Part shown: positions 1-10,555 of the stretch, in pieces
Layout of the letters: every line of letters starts with the position of its first letter
How positions within the stretch are numbered: the stretch's first letter is position 1
NCBI RefSeq assembly: GCF_001680005.1
Contig: NC_033566.1
Span: 744,001-808,000 of the forward strand
Length of the DNA stretch: 64,000 bases
Direction: 5' to 3'
DNA from: Plasmodium coatneyi
Lineage: Eukaryota; Apicomplexa; Aconoidasida; Haemosporida; Plasmodiidae
Program-made: the position numbers and the translations under genes
Notes under the pieces: generated by a model
Database searches by the model: none
Seen by the model: the letters and a program-made list of their open reading frames with translations, nothing else
Told to the model about the DNA's origin: nothing

Positions 1-469
1 TCATTCGGTATAGTTATGTCTAAGATAAAATGCCCATCTTCATAGGGAGTCCCCGATGGACCCTTGATAAAACCAACCCACTCCGAAATGTTGGAGTCCT
101 TCACGTGGGCATCTATTTCTTGCACGTTCTCATTTTCAATGTCTTTTAACTCCTAATAAGGTTTACGTAGGGGGAGGAATGGGAAGAACTCCTCATGTGC
201 TATTATCATTTGTTCGATCTTTTTTGTGCCTTCCTAACGCACAAGAATGTTCATGTCATTTTGTAGAAGGGATCCCAGACACGTATACTCTCCCGAGGGC
301 ATACTCAAATGAACCCTCACAGGTGAGTCTCCATGCAGACATGCGAACGGGGTGAATTTCCGCACAGTTCTGAAGAACCTCACTTGTGCTCATAGTTGCA
401 CTCTCCCAATTGATCAATTACCTTCTGCAGACGGAGTAACTCCTTTGAACTTCTCGTTGTGGAATTCAT
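1..469 (-). CDS. Ubiquitin-conjugating enzyme E2, UBE2K/Ubc1-like (partial, 5' part)
   Basis: E2 enzymes take activated ubiquitin from E1 on a catalytic cysteine and pass it to substrates with E3 ligases. Two exons are visible on the minus strand. Exon 1 (469-422) starts at an ATG and encodes 16 residues ending LLRLQK, followed by a GTAATT donor. Exon 2 runs from 152 to the window edge after a TTATTAG acceptor. The joined reading frame gives the E2 N-terminal helix, then NISEWVGFIKGPSGTPYEDG and FILDITIP, which are the strands and G-P-x-G-T-P-Y-E/D-G-G-like turn typical of E2 folds. The pattern ENVQEIDAHV is closest to the UBE2K/Ubc1 branch. The HPN motif, catalytic Cys and any C-terminal UBA domain lie outside the window, so the subclass is inferred. 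The gene is divergent from TIM23. No in-frame stop occurs in the visible part. Confidence 0.88.
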
Positions 470-3400
470 TTTGTTTTTCTCGATCTATGTGAATGTACGT
501 CTGCACGTTTTATGAGTATATATGCCCAAAATAACAACACGAGAAGAAAGTACGCGTTGGCGTTTTTTTTTTTTAATGAACAAAAAATGGGATGATATTT
601 ATAGAAATGCCAATGTGTACACAACGACGCGGGTATATTTATACGCACGCGGTGGTAATAATATCAAAAAGGTGATGGGTATGTAGGAGGGTTAAAAAAA
701 GAAAAAAAACGGTATGATGGTGTTCCACTTTTTACGTACTATATTTTCGTTTTCTACTTCGAACAGCTTGTGCAATCAGCGTTTGTTACGCGCGTGTATG
801 TATGAACGCGCCAGCGGGGATGTTTGCAAAGCGTTGGCAAGTATATTTACACGTGTATGTATGTGCGTACACATGTGCGTGTAAATATGTGTACATATTT
901 TTGCGGGTTTGCTCTTGCGTGCGTTCTATCAGCCACGGGGAAAAGAACAAAGTGAGAAAAAAATTACACGGACGGGAAACGAAAAGGAAAACAGGATTTC
1001 ATGCATGCATATGCACATAATTTTGGTAAAGGCCAAGTGTGTGAATTTACGGAGAATGGAAAAGCAGAATGCCAAAGGGAAGGGGTAAACAGGACAGCGA
1101 AGCGAAACGGGACAGCAAAAGTGGTACAGACGAAGCGTATAAAGAAAAGAAATATGTGAAAGAAGGGGAAACGAGTGAATGAGGAAAAAAAAAAAAAAAT
1201 CGCAGGGAAGACTGGACCACAACTGTGTGGGCAAAAAAATAGCCACAGGGAGGAAAATCACTCGTAGAAAAAATAACGCAAATGAAGCTGCAAATAAAAA
1301 TGGTGCAGAAAATGACCAACGGAATGGCCACAAATCAGGGGCAAGAATGTTTCACAGAAATGCATATTTCTAAAACACGTACGCTGCGGAATCGCTTCTT
1401 TTTTTTTCCATTTCACCAATTCAGCGTCATCATAAGGGTGTAAATATCTGCGTGTTCGTACTTATGCACAATTCGCTAGCAGTTAAGCTGTGCTATTTTT
1501 CTTTTTTTTTTTTTGGTAAAAACAAAAACGCTATATTATTTCCTCTTGATCGATGGGGGGAAATGAAAAAAATAACGACATGCCGATTTGTGGCAAACGG
1601 AGAAAAATGAAACAGCAGCAGAATCTTTTAAAATGGAAAAGAATAAAAATAAGTGATATACATACTAACGTACGTATGATTGTTTTTTTGTACATTTAAG
1701 TGTATAGGTATATGTTTTCCCTTTTTGTGCTCCACTCCTGGCGCCAAACCCTATGTGCGCAACGGACATACGATCAAGCCACTAAGGTAGACCACTGGCA
1801 CATTAAACAAATGCAGCGTTCACGAGGTGCCCACATAAACATATAAAGTGAAGACATGTTAAACGAATGAAGTGGAGGGGAAAGACTGCACTTCCCATTT
1901 AATGAATGACCTATGTGTGGGGAAAAAAGTATTCAACTATATGGTTTATATCTGTGTGCTATGCTGCGTTTAACTATGCAGGCAGAGAATTACTTACGAG
2001 GGGAGGTGTTATGTTACCGTTATTATGCCATGGAGTGTTCCCCTTATTACTCAGTTTCTCGTTCATAAAGAACTAGTTCATACGGCAATTTTTTTGTGTA
2101 TCCTGTATTTTGTTCACCATTATGTGTGTGCAGAAAACATTGGCGAAGAATGAACCTTTTTGCTGGTCACCTTGTGGTGTAGGCATAACAAGAGAGACTT
2201 CCCATGTGGGTGCCACATTTACGGATCGATTAACAGAGAAAAAAATGTCGTAAACGTTGCAGAAGAATAAGCATTTATATATGATTCTGAATTGAGGTTG
2301 GTTCTCCACTGTTCTTTTTTCCCCCCACAGGGGTAAACTAAAAAGGGAAACCAAACAACTTCGATCGTAACTACGACACACACGGAATTTGTTACCTTCA
2401 TGTTGGTCATTCGTTTTGAACAGAACGGAAAAAATATATATACTCACCATATTATGTGTCATTTTTGTGGAGGAAAAATACATGCCCTGTTCACCACTTG
2501 TTGTACGAGGCCGACTGAAAAACAACATCCACTCCTGGCAAGCGTTGCTGCCTGGATACCCCTCTCCAATGCGACATTTGTTCTTTCCCCCACGCAGAGG
2601 AAGCAGCTTTGTTGGCACATCAATGCCTAGTTAGGCAGAAAAAATAAAATTTCCCCATTTGTTTATGAACAAATAGGAAATTTTCTCAATTTTGAGTAAA
2701 CTTCTTATTTGCAAAAAGGGTCTACTAAAAAATGGGGATGATGCCATTTTACATGTTAGCAAATATAGCGTTACAAATTTGGTAAGAAAAAATGCTCACT
2801 TTTTTTTTTTCTTTTTTTTTTTACTTCCGACTGTGTTGCAAATGGGGAAGAAGCATCATAAAAATTCGCCCTTGCGCATTTTCTCATTATGGAGGGGCGA
2901 GCTGTATAAATGTCGCGCGAGAGGCACTCATTATGTATGCAGAGCTTAACCCGTTTGTGGGTGCCCCGTGGCTCGCCTGAACATGGGACCGTAAGAAGCT
3001 ACAGCATTTTTGTACACTGGCCGCATGTAAATTTGCATAATCACTTGTGTTCAGAATTTCGCAAAACCTTTTGTTAAGTGTATAAATTTTTTTTCTACAA
3101 GAGGAGTAATTAAAAATACCACAGTTGAGCGGAGAAAACGATCGTTTGCGAATTGTAAGAAGGAACAACAATTACGAAGCACCCTTCAGGTAACTACTTT
3201 GCCTACGCAGGGTATGCGCACTTGGTCAGTCATACACCTACATATAAGCATAGGTACAAGCGTATATATAAGAGTATATATAAGAGTACATAGAGTGTAT
3301 CTACAAATATGCGTTGGCTTATCCACCCCTTGCGAACATGTACCCACGGAAGATAAATTTGCCAAATCGACGGACTCACGCAGCGCTCATTTTTTCGAAA

Positions 3401-3763
3401 CGTTTGCTGCGACAGCCCTTTTTAGCTTAAACCACGTCACTGCAATTTGTAACCTACTATGTAGAAGCACACTCTTGCCATTGAGCATTATTTTAGAGCA
3501 GCAGGGCGAACCTTTGCCAGAAAAAGGGAACAACGCATGTTTGTATGCACCTAGTCCAGCGCAGAGCAGGGAGAAAAAATAACGCAAAAGGAAGACCTCA
3601 CCAAGGAAAAGCAATCGAACCGCATTTAAGGCACTCAATCCAAGGCGAACCAACGAACGCGCGCACCCCGAAGGAGAGCCGCACACGCAGAAACCGTTCG
3701 ACGAAGCACAGCTATCTCCAAATAAATGAGTAACACATCATATATAACGCACAGGGGAATATA
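470..3763. other. Long divergent intergenic region between E2 and TIM23
   Basis: No gene is supported here. Several open frames of 60-181 codons exist on both strands, but they lack splice logic, recognizable domains, or in some cases an ATG. The region carries homopolymer A/T tracts (for example near 563-575, 1188-1199, 1501-1514 and 2801-2822) and a perfect TGCATGCA palindrome at 1002-1009, which matches a published apicomplexan AP2-factor motif. It probably holds the 5' UTRs and promoters of the two flanking, divergently transcribed genes. Confidence 0.6.
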
Positions 3764-4484
3764 ATGGGAGATTACTTAAAAACGGGATCGGTTAACTATG
3801 ATTTAGAAATTTTAAAAAAAAAACCCGAAAAGAAGTTATCGCTTGACAAGCAAAATTTGTACCTGCAAGGATATGGTAGACAGTGGGGAGAGAAGCTGGT
3901 CTATAGCGTTGGCTTGGCCTACGGCACAGGTACGCCTCCAAAGGAATGGTGCAATTGGGTGGTTACGTTTTACTCCGTTCACTGTGCTTAAACTAAAAGC
4001 TATTCGTAGCTGCAACAAAAAAGGGGGACCCAACTCACTCCTCGGAACCTTTTCGTTATGCGTTCAGAGCCCCTAAAATAGCACCCCCGCACTATACACC
4101 CCACAGTGCACACCCTACACATTCACCCCTTCGCACCCTCTTACAGGCCTTCTACTAGGTGGAAGTTGCGGGTTAATCAGTGGAGTCTTGAAGGGAGGAA
4201 AAACGAGGAAGCTTTTTGTGAACTCCGTTTTGAATTCCACTTCAGTGATAGGGCCGAGCGTCGCCAACCAAATGGCCTCAATAACCATGATTTTTTACGC
4301 CCTAAATAATATGGTAAAATTATTTACAAAGAATGATGAAGTATACAATTCTTCCATAGCAGGTTTTCTCGCAGGAAGCATCTATAAAAGTGCTTCTAGC
4401 TATAAAATGATGGGTGCCTATTCTTTGATGTCGTCTGCTGTTTTTTCGTTTATCGATTATGGCTTTAAAAGGGGCTACATTTAG
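3764..4484 (+). CDS. TIM23: Mitochondrial import inner membrane translocase subunit TIM23 (2 exons)
   Basis: TIM23 forms the voltage-sensitive channel of the presequence translocase in the mitochondrial inner membrane. Exon 1 is 3764-3929 and exon 2 is 4147-4484, split by a 217-bp intron with donor GGTACG and acceptor TTACAG. The join is in frame (phase 1) and gives 167 residues, slightly shorter than yeast or human TIM23. The splice restores the first membrane segment, YGTG joined to LLLGGSCGLISGVLKG, a glycine-rich helix typical of the Tim17/22/23 family. Further segments follow: SVLNSTSVIGPSVANQMASI, then SSIAGFLAGSIYKSA, and a last helix ending FIDYGFKRGYI. The N-terminal 45 residues are soluble and lysine-rich, facing the intermembrane space in the family. 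Tim23 fits better than Tim17 because of the N-terminal extension and the short C-terminus. Confidence 0.9.
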
Positions 4485-6271
4485 TGAGCGCCATGGACAC
4501 GCGTGCAGCTGTAACAACTCAATTGTGACGACCCTATTGTGATGGTATGCTCGCGCGTCTCCTGGGCGGAAAATCAGGCTTTGCAAAATGAAGTCCACAT
4601 TTTGCATTATTTTCTTTTTTTAATTTTTTCTGGTTTTTGCAGTTTCACACCCCCACCGTTCACGCAAATTATATTTATGCTACCCACCTTAAACGGGTGT
4701 ACATTTATGAGCGCAACAAAATGTGCAATTATCCCGCCGTTCACACGTGAACAACTTGTCGCTTTTGCATGCATCCCTTTATATGCACACCTACACGAAG
4801 TTGCGCCTTATTTGTAAATCCGGCAGTGGTTTTGTACACTGGTGTCCCAATGACTTTTCTTTTTTTTAAACATTGAAAAGATTCCCCAGTGTGCTACACA
4901 CACAAAATGCATTTGTCTTATATGTTAGCATCACTGCTTCACCATTTTGTTAACTCCCTATTTATTGGCCTTTTTTTTTTTTTTTTTTTTACTTATGTGC
5001 CTCATCATTTTATTTTTACCTAATCAGTTTTGTTCATTTGGCCTTCCCTGTTACAACTTTTTTTTGTACAGTATGGCTAACAGTACATTTTAAATTGTAA
5101 AGAAAAAAATGTAATTTTTTTTATTTTGCGATTTAGCAGATAGGGGAGACGTTTAGGGAAAAAGGAGTTTTTCGCACTGTTCTTTTTTTTTTTTTTTTTT
5201 TTTTCCTGTCCGGTGGAAGAAGTGTGTACTGACATTCCAAGCGCAGGATAAGCAACTCTTCTCTTTTTCTTGTTAATCTGGTTTCACGCGGATTGTGCGT
5301 TGTCCCGTGTGGGAATTTTTCGTTGTGCTGTTTTTTCCTTGCCTCCCTGTAGAGACTTGCAATAAAAAAAATGTGGAATACTTAAGTAAACCCAAATTTG
5401 TAAAATAGCATATGGTCGTTTTGCATTGTAAAGGAGCATAACATGCGTATGCTGATTTTTTGTTCATACAATTTTTTTTTTTTTTTTTTGCTTCCTCTTA
5501 CTGAGTGACAGAAGGTACACATCCGCTGTGCCAATAGCAAAGGTATAACAATCTAGGTGAAGTGAGAAGAGGTGCTGTGAGAGGTGAAGTTGCACGAGAT
5601 TAGTCGAGGCATCACGGAGCGAACGCGAGATGGGCGCAATTGCGAACGAAGCGCCCTTGGGGGAACTGTGCTCAGGTGCCTTCCAGAAAGGGTTTGCCTT
5701 TTGGTCCCCCTTGAAAAAAGGAATGGCATGCCCCCAAATGTACCAGTGTTATGTGCGACGCGTTAGGAAGTACGGATTGGTGCGTATGGTTTACAAGGCA
5801 TACACTGCTTCGTGTGTTTAGCTTGCATATGATGTATGTGCGTTTTTATTTATTTATTTTTTTCCGCGACTTCGCATCCTTAGAGTTTATACTTCCCCCG
5901 TGGGCACACCCTCCTTTTACTTTACCACTGCGTTAGCTTTACCCCCCTTTTTTTTTTTTTTTTTTTTCTCACCATTCTGTTACATTTTGATTATTCCCTG
6001 CTCCATGTGCCACTTATCCATGTTAAACCATTTTTTATGAACTCCCCGCCAATTTGTTTAAATTGCCCTCCTTGTGTATGATTCCTAGTAAATATACCCG
6101 CCCATTGCGTGGACCCGTAGGCAGGTGTTATTGATGCACACCGCGAGGTTGTCACGTTGTACCTGGGGCAGGGCGGGCCGACTGGACTGTATCATCTGCG
6201 TCGGATCAAGGTACCCCTAGGTTCGCCACCAAACCGATAAACCATTAAAACGCCAACCGGCCAAACCGCGC
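4485..6271. other. Intergenic region, TIM23 to F-BAR/PH gene
   Basis: No gene is seen. It contains long T tracts (around 4972-4990, 5183-5204, 5471-5489 and 5948-5967) and a TGCATGCA palindrome at 4766-4773. The short open frames do not look coding. It likely contains the TIM23 3' UTR and the promoter of the next plus-strand gene. Confidence 0.6.
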
Positions 6272-9061
6272 ATGGTTACTATGCCAAGTGCCGAAACGAC
6301 TGGCAACCGAAAGTCGGAAGAATCAGTCTGGGCACGCGAGCTTAGAGAGACCTACTTCAGTGCCCTAAGGGCAAAAGGTGTAGCGATAAAAAACGCAGGT
6401 TGTCCTGCAAGTAATCATAAAGTTAACCAGCAGAAGAATGACAAAATGAAGAACCCAATCAGTGCGACGGACATCCAGGTGGGGGATAACACCCCGCCAG
6501 AAGAAGACAATCAAAATAGCCTACATGAAAAGAAGAAAATTTTCTTCGAAGTTTACAAAAAGTACTACTTCATCGAAATGACGGAGTATCACAAAAGCAG
6601 GGAAAACTGCACCAACAACTTTATTAACTTCCTCGAAAGGATAAGTGAAAAAATGGCAGAGGCACTAAAGCATGGCTCCTACAATATTAATAATTTGAAT
6701 AGGTTCTTCAAGGAGTTTATCAAAAATGATACCACCTATTATAATAAAAGCGCTTCAGTGGGGGGTAATGCGCGGGTGAATAATTTAACCCAAAGTTTTT
6801 TAAACATTCAAAATGAGGAGTTGGCCAACGGGGAGTCAGCAAATGTTGTTCACGTCCAGGGGGAGAATCCACTCAACAGTCAAGTGAATGGCACTGTAGA
6901 TGATTTGAAGAAGAAAAAGGAAAGCACAGCTTCTACCATTCTGAATGAGGGGAAGACAAAGGGGAAAAAGAACAACAAAATGGACTACTCAGAGGAAAAA
7001 AAGAAGAAGGGGTCCAAAAAAGAAGAACAAGGAAATGTAGATAACACCCAGGAAGAGCATGCCCCAGAGACACCCTTCCTAAAAAAGAACAACGGGAAGA
7101 GTGCCTCTAACAAAATAAACGAAATTGCCGATAATGTCATCGATGTTAATACAGACATGTGCAACCTTAATCAGAGCATCATAGACGATTGGGTACAGTA
7201 CGGATTCATGAATTACAGAAAAATTATGAACAGCATGAAAATAAGTTGCGATGTGATAGACAGCAAAATAAATCAAAAAATGTTAATCATCCTAAAGGAT
7301 AGCTACCTGAAGGAGCAGGAAATTTTAATAGACGCAATGAAGAAAAAAAAAAATGACTTCCTAAAACAAGTGGAGTTATGTAAAATTTATTGGAAATATT
7401 TCGAAAATAGCTATTCAAATTCGGAGAAAATAAGATCAGATGGAGTTAAGGATAGTAAGAAGATAAAGTGCTCATGGCTATGTCAAAGGAAATACATAAA
7501 AAATGTCAAGGATTTACTAAAAATACAAAATGAATATTTGGACATTATTAACGCCAGCGTGAAAACCTTCTTCCAGTTGATCGAATGGAAGAAGAACACA
7601 ATTAGAGACATCCTTTGCTCATACATTCTTCTCTATAAAAGTTTTTTAAATTTTTACTTAAATAATATGAATATACTATATGATTCTATTTTGCTGGAAA
7701 AGAACATAGATGCAGTTCAGTTCCAGAATCTATCCTCCGTAGCCATGATTGATGATCAGGATTTAATAAAAGAGGTTACTCCTTTTCAGCTTATCGACAA
7801 TTGTGATTCCATTCCTCAGTTAAACAAGGCACTAAGCTTAATAAAATCTTCTATCATTTTTTATAATCAACAAATTAACGTCAAATCGATACTCTGTATT
7901 TTCAGTTCTAGGATCAAGGGATACCTTACCAGTGTGGGATTCTTCAACAAGTGCGTGGAGGGTATAATTGTGATCACGTGGGATAAGTTTATTCACTTTT
8001 TTGCCGACGTGGAGGATGGTTCTCCGCAATGGTCCTACTATATGGAAGACATCGAATTTAAGCTAGTCAAATGTAAGACGGAAACTAAAGGGAACGCACT
8101 AGACACCGATAAGAGGGAATCCGACGGGGTTACTGATGCGGCCGAGGGAGGCGCTACAGCTGATGTGGGGACCACCACCCCGAGTAATCAACAAGAAAGT
8201 AACAATTCGAACCAATCAAAAGGCAAGAAGGGGAAAGAAAAATCCAGCGGAAAGGACACGTCGTCTGTGTTCCCCGGAGCAGACGCACCGGAAGCAGCTT
8301 ACTCCCCCCAAAATGGAAATCCTGACATAGGTATGAACACCCCGAAGAGGGAATTTTCGGACAACTCTTCCACCACCCCATCCACCATTAATGAAGAAAA
8401 TGATGTAGAAATTCAAATGAAAGAAAAAAAAAAAACGCTCCTCATCAGTGGATGGTCCTTTACCTTCAAATGTCCAACCATGTATTTAACAAATGTCTGT
8501 TACGAATTGCTAAATAATCACCTGTGCTCCCAATATTTTGAAGACGAAAATTCCTTTGCGAAATTCTCCAACATTATTTCCAATGGGGAGGTAAAAAATG
8601 ATCTCCAATTTATCGATGAAATGGCCTCCTTTTACAATGCCTACATGGAAGGAATGCCTGATGAGACAAAAGATAAGGTTATCCCGAAAAACAAACTTGT
8701 GAAAAGGAAGAACGAAAATTTCGCGAGGGAGCGCATGTCGGTGTCGGATCGGGATGACCTGGTTGATTCCTGCAAAGGGAGATCACCAAGCAAGGTCAAC
8801 AACATGGATGATCAAAACGAAATCAAAAATTCTCACCCGGAAAATTTGCTCTACGCATTTCACAAGAAGAAAAATGAACTATTGAAAAATGTTAAAATGG
8901 GTGAGCAGGAAAATGGGACTACAGGAGAGCGGCACGCAGAAGACGTGGACCACCATAGTGACTCAGAAACGGAGAAGAATAAGAAGAAAATTTTGGACAG
9001 CAAGAAAAAAAGCCACAGAAGATCTACAAGTTCAGCGAAGGAGAAGGCACAAAATAAGTGA
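6272..9061 (+). CDS. Putative F-BAR and PH domain membrane-remodelling protein
   Basis: Single-exon frame of 929 residues from an ATG. I did not recognise a named gene, but the domain order is suggestive. Residues about 85-165 hold FEVYKKYYFIEMTEYHKSRE and a stretch resembling the F-BAR/FCH start (NINNLNRFFKEFIKNDTTYY, like a helix with the pattern LxxFFKERAxIExxYxK). After a lysine/asparagine-rich insert (about 165-285) come long helices at 295-480 with the W, K and E spacing of an F-BAR core. Residues about 540-600 (SSRIKGYLTSVGFFNKCVEG, then IIVITWDKFIHFF) look like the first strands of a PH domain. A low-complexity insert of about 115 residues precedes LLISGWSFTFKCPTMYLTNV (723-742), which could be the last strands and C-terminal helix. 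The tail is charged. The family role would be bending or binding phosphoinositide membranes at the cytosolic face. The assignment rests on pattern only; it could be another coiled-coil PH protein. Confidence 0.75.
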   Translation: MVTMPSAETTGNRKSEESVWARELRETYFSALRAKGVAIKNAGCPASNHKVNQQKNDKMKNPISATDIQVGDNTPPEEDNQNSLHEKKKIFFEVYKKYYFIEMTEYHKSRENCTNNFINFLERISEKMAEALKHGSYNINNLNRFFKEFIKNDTTYYNKSASVGGNARVNNLTQSFLNIQNEELANGESANVVHVQGENPLNSQVNGTVDDLKKKKESTASTILNEGKTKGKKNNKMDYSEEKKKKGSKKEEQGNVDNTQEEHAPETPFLKKNNGKSASNKINEIADNVIDVNTDMCNLNQSIIDDWVQYGFMNYRKIMNSMKISCDVIDSKINQKMLIILKDSYLKEQEILIDAMKKKKNDFLKQVELCKIYWKYFENSYSNSEKIRSDGVKDSKKIKCSWLCQRKYIKNVKDLLKIQNEYLDIINASVKTFFQLIEWKKNTIRDILCSYILLYKSFLNFYLNNMNILYDSILLEKNIDAVQFQNLSSVAMIDDQDLIKEVTPFQLIDNCDSIPQLNKALSLIKSSIIFYNQQINVKSILCIFSSRIKGYLTSVGFFNKCVEGIIVITWDKFIHFFADVEDGSPQWSYYMEDIEFKLVKCKTETKGNALDTDKRESDGVTDAAEGGATADVGTTTPSNQQESNNSNQSKGKKGKEKSSGKDTSSVFPGADAPEAAYSPQNGNPDIGMNTPKREFSDNSSTTPSTINEENDVEIQMKEKKKTLLISGWSFTFKCPTMYLTNVCYELLNNHLCSQYFEDENSFAKFSNIISNGEVKNDLQFIDEMASFYNAYMEGMPDETKDKVIPKNKLVKRKNENFARERMSVSDRDDLVDSCKGRSPSKVNNMDDQNEIKNSHPENLLYAFHKKKNELLKNVKMGEQENGTTGERHAEDVDHHSDSETEKNKKKILDSKKKSHRRSTSSAKEKAQNK

Positions 9062-10555
9062 AAAGGGGGGGGTTGTGCTGAGCACAAATGTGAATCGCCC
9101 AGGAGGATGGACCCAGGGTGGGTACACCACGGGGAAGGAGCAAGGATGGAGAATCATCCCTCATAGGAACGACAATCCGAGGAGTAGCACCAACGAGGGA
9201 ATGTCACTTTTCCCGGTCGATGTTAATAATTATCGCTAACTGCACTTTATGTGAAATTCGTTAAGAAGAGTTATGCAAGTACGTCCAATCAGAACGATCA
9301 TTTTTGATTTTTTTTTTTTTTTTTTACACTTATTGCGATTTTTCCAGTTGGGGATGACGCCATGATTTTCGGAACTGTCCAGCTTCTCTCCATCCTTCTT
9401 TCACCTCCCGCCAATCCACCACCTTAGCTTTAACGTTAACTTTTTTTTTTTAATGTCAAATGGGTAATCAGCGTGTAACGTATATGAGTACTAATCTACG
9501 CATAGTAAGCTAATGAGGGATAAAAAGTGTTCCGAAGTTTTTTCAAAACAGCGATTATGTGCTTCTGAATTACTCGATGGGTCAGTCCCCATATCCAACG
9601 AAATGGAAGGCTGCACCGTTTTACGATGTCACTTATTACATCAGCCTCATTTGTTATGACAAGCGATGTGTCAATTTTTTTTTTCCGTCGTCCCGCTCAT
9701 ACCGACACGCACACACGCAAACAGAAATATATATGCGCAGACAGGCAGTGTAAACCAACTTTGAACCACTTGTGCTTCCCTTCCAATGTCCATGTACTTC
9801 CCCATTTTGCTTGTTTGTAGAAGGGAACCAAAAAGAGGGCGCCACGACACAAAACAAGAATGAAAAATGCTCGTAATTTTTTTTTTTTTTCCATTTATAA
9901 TTTTTTGGCTAGACTGATGAATATTTACCACAATTTGACGCCTCAATTTATTATTATTATTTTTTTTTTTTTTGTGACATATGACTGGCCCGCTATGCTG
10001 CGGGGGAGAGTGTTAACCATGTGCATGTGCATCTGTTTATGGCTATCTGCATCCGCCTATGTGCGTACCTATTCACGCGCACGACCGCTGTGCTAATCGT
10101 TGTGTCTGCCCCTTTGGGGGAGTATTTCTGTATTTCCCCCCACAACCCCAGGGGATGCGCACTTCATTGTGAAAAGGGCTGCCGAAATAAAGAGTGGAAA
10201 GGAACGTAAAAAAAAACCCACTCGGTATTTGTGCTTCCATTGTATATCCACCCACCACCGTGCAACACCTTTTTTTTTAAGCGAACATTTTATTAAAGTG
10301 TAGATGGAGAACTGTTCTGCTCCGAGTATAATTCGCTCGTTGTGTGTCACCCCATGGAGGGGGTCAATCTGGCTAACCAAAACTTCGCGTCAATTAATGA
10401 GCGCTTCATTTGTGTGGCATGGCAAACTGTACACATGAGCACAAAATGGAGGACGAGCGGAGAAGCAGGGGAAATTGAAGAAAAAAAAAAAAAATATATA
10501 TAATATACCATAAATGACAACGTGTGGGCTGTTACATTCTGCGCGGGTCATACAT
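9062..10555. other. Convergent 3' intergenic region
   Basis: This lies between two genes that end towards each other. It contains T-rich tracts near 9306-9326, 9443-9451, 9880-9891 and 9960-9974, as expected for 3' UTRs. Open frames of up to 95 codons run through the tracts on both strands and overlap each other; none is supported as a gene. Confidence 0.6.

Noticed and set aside
929..1333. 134-codon minus-strand frame upstream of the E2 gene
   Set aside because: Composition is Phe/Ser/Leu-rich from T tracts, another frame of the same strand is open alongside it, and no domain is recognizable.
2073..2618. 181-codon minus-strand frame
   Set aside because: It opens with GTG, not ATG; the first Met is internal; there is no splice partner or recognizable motif. 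Chance frames of this size occur at this GC level.
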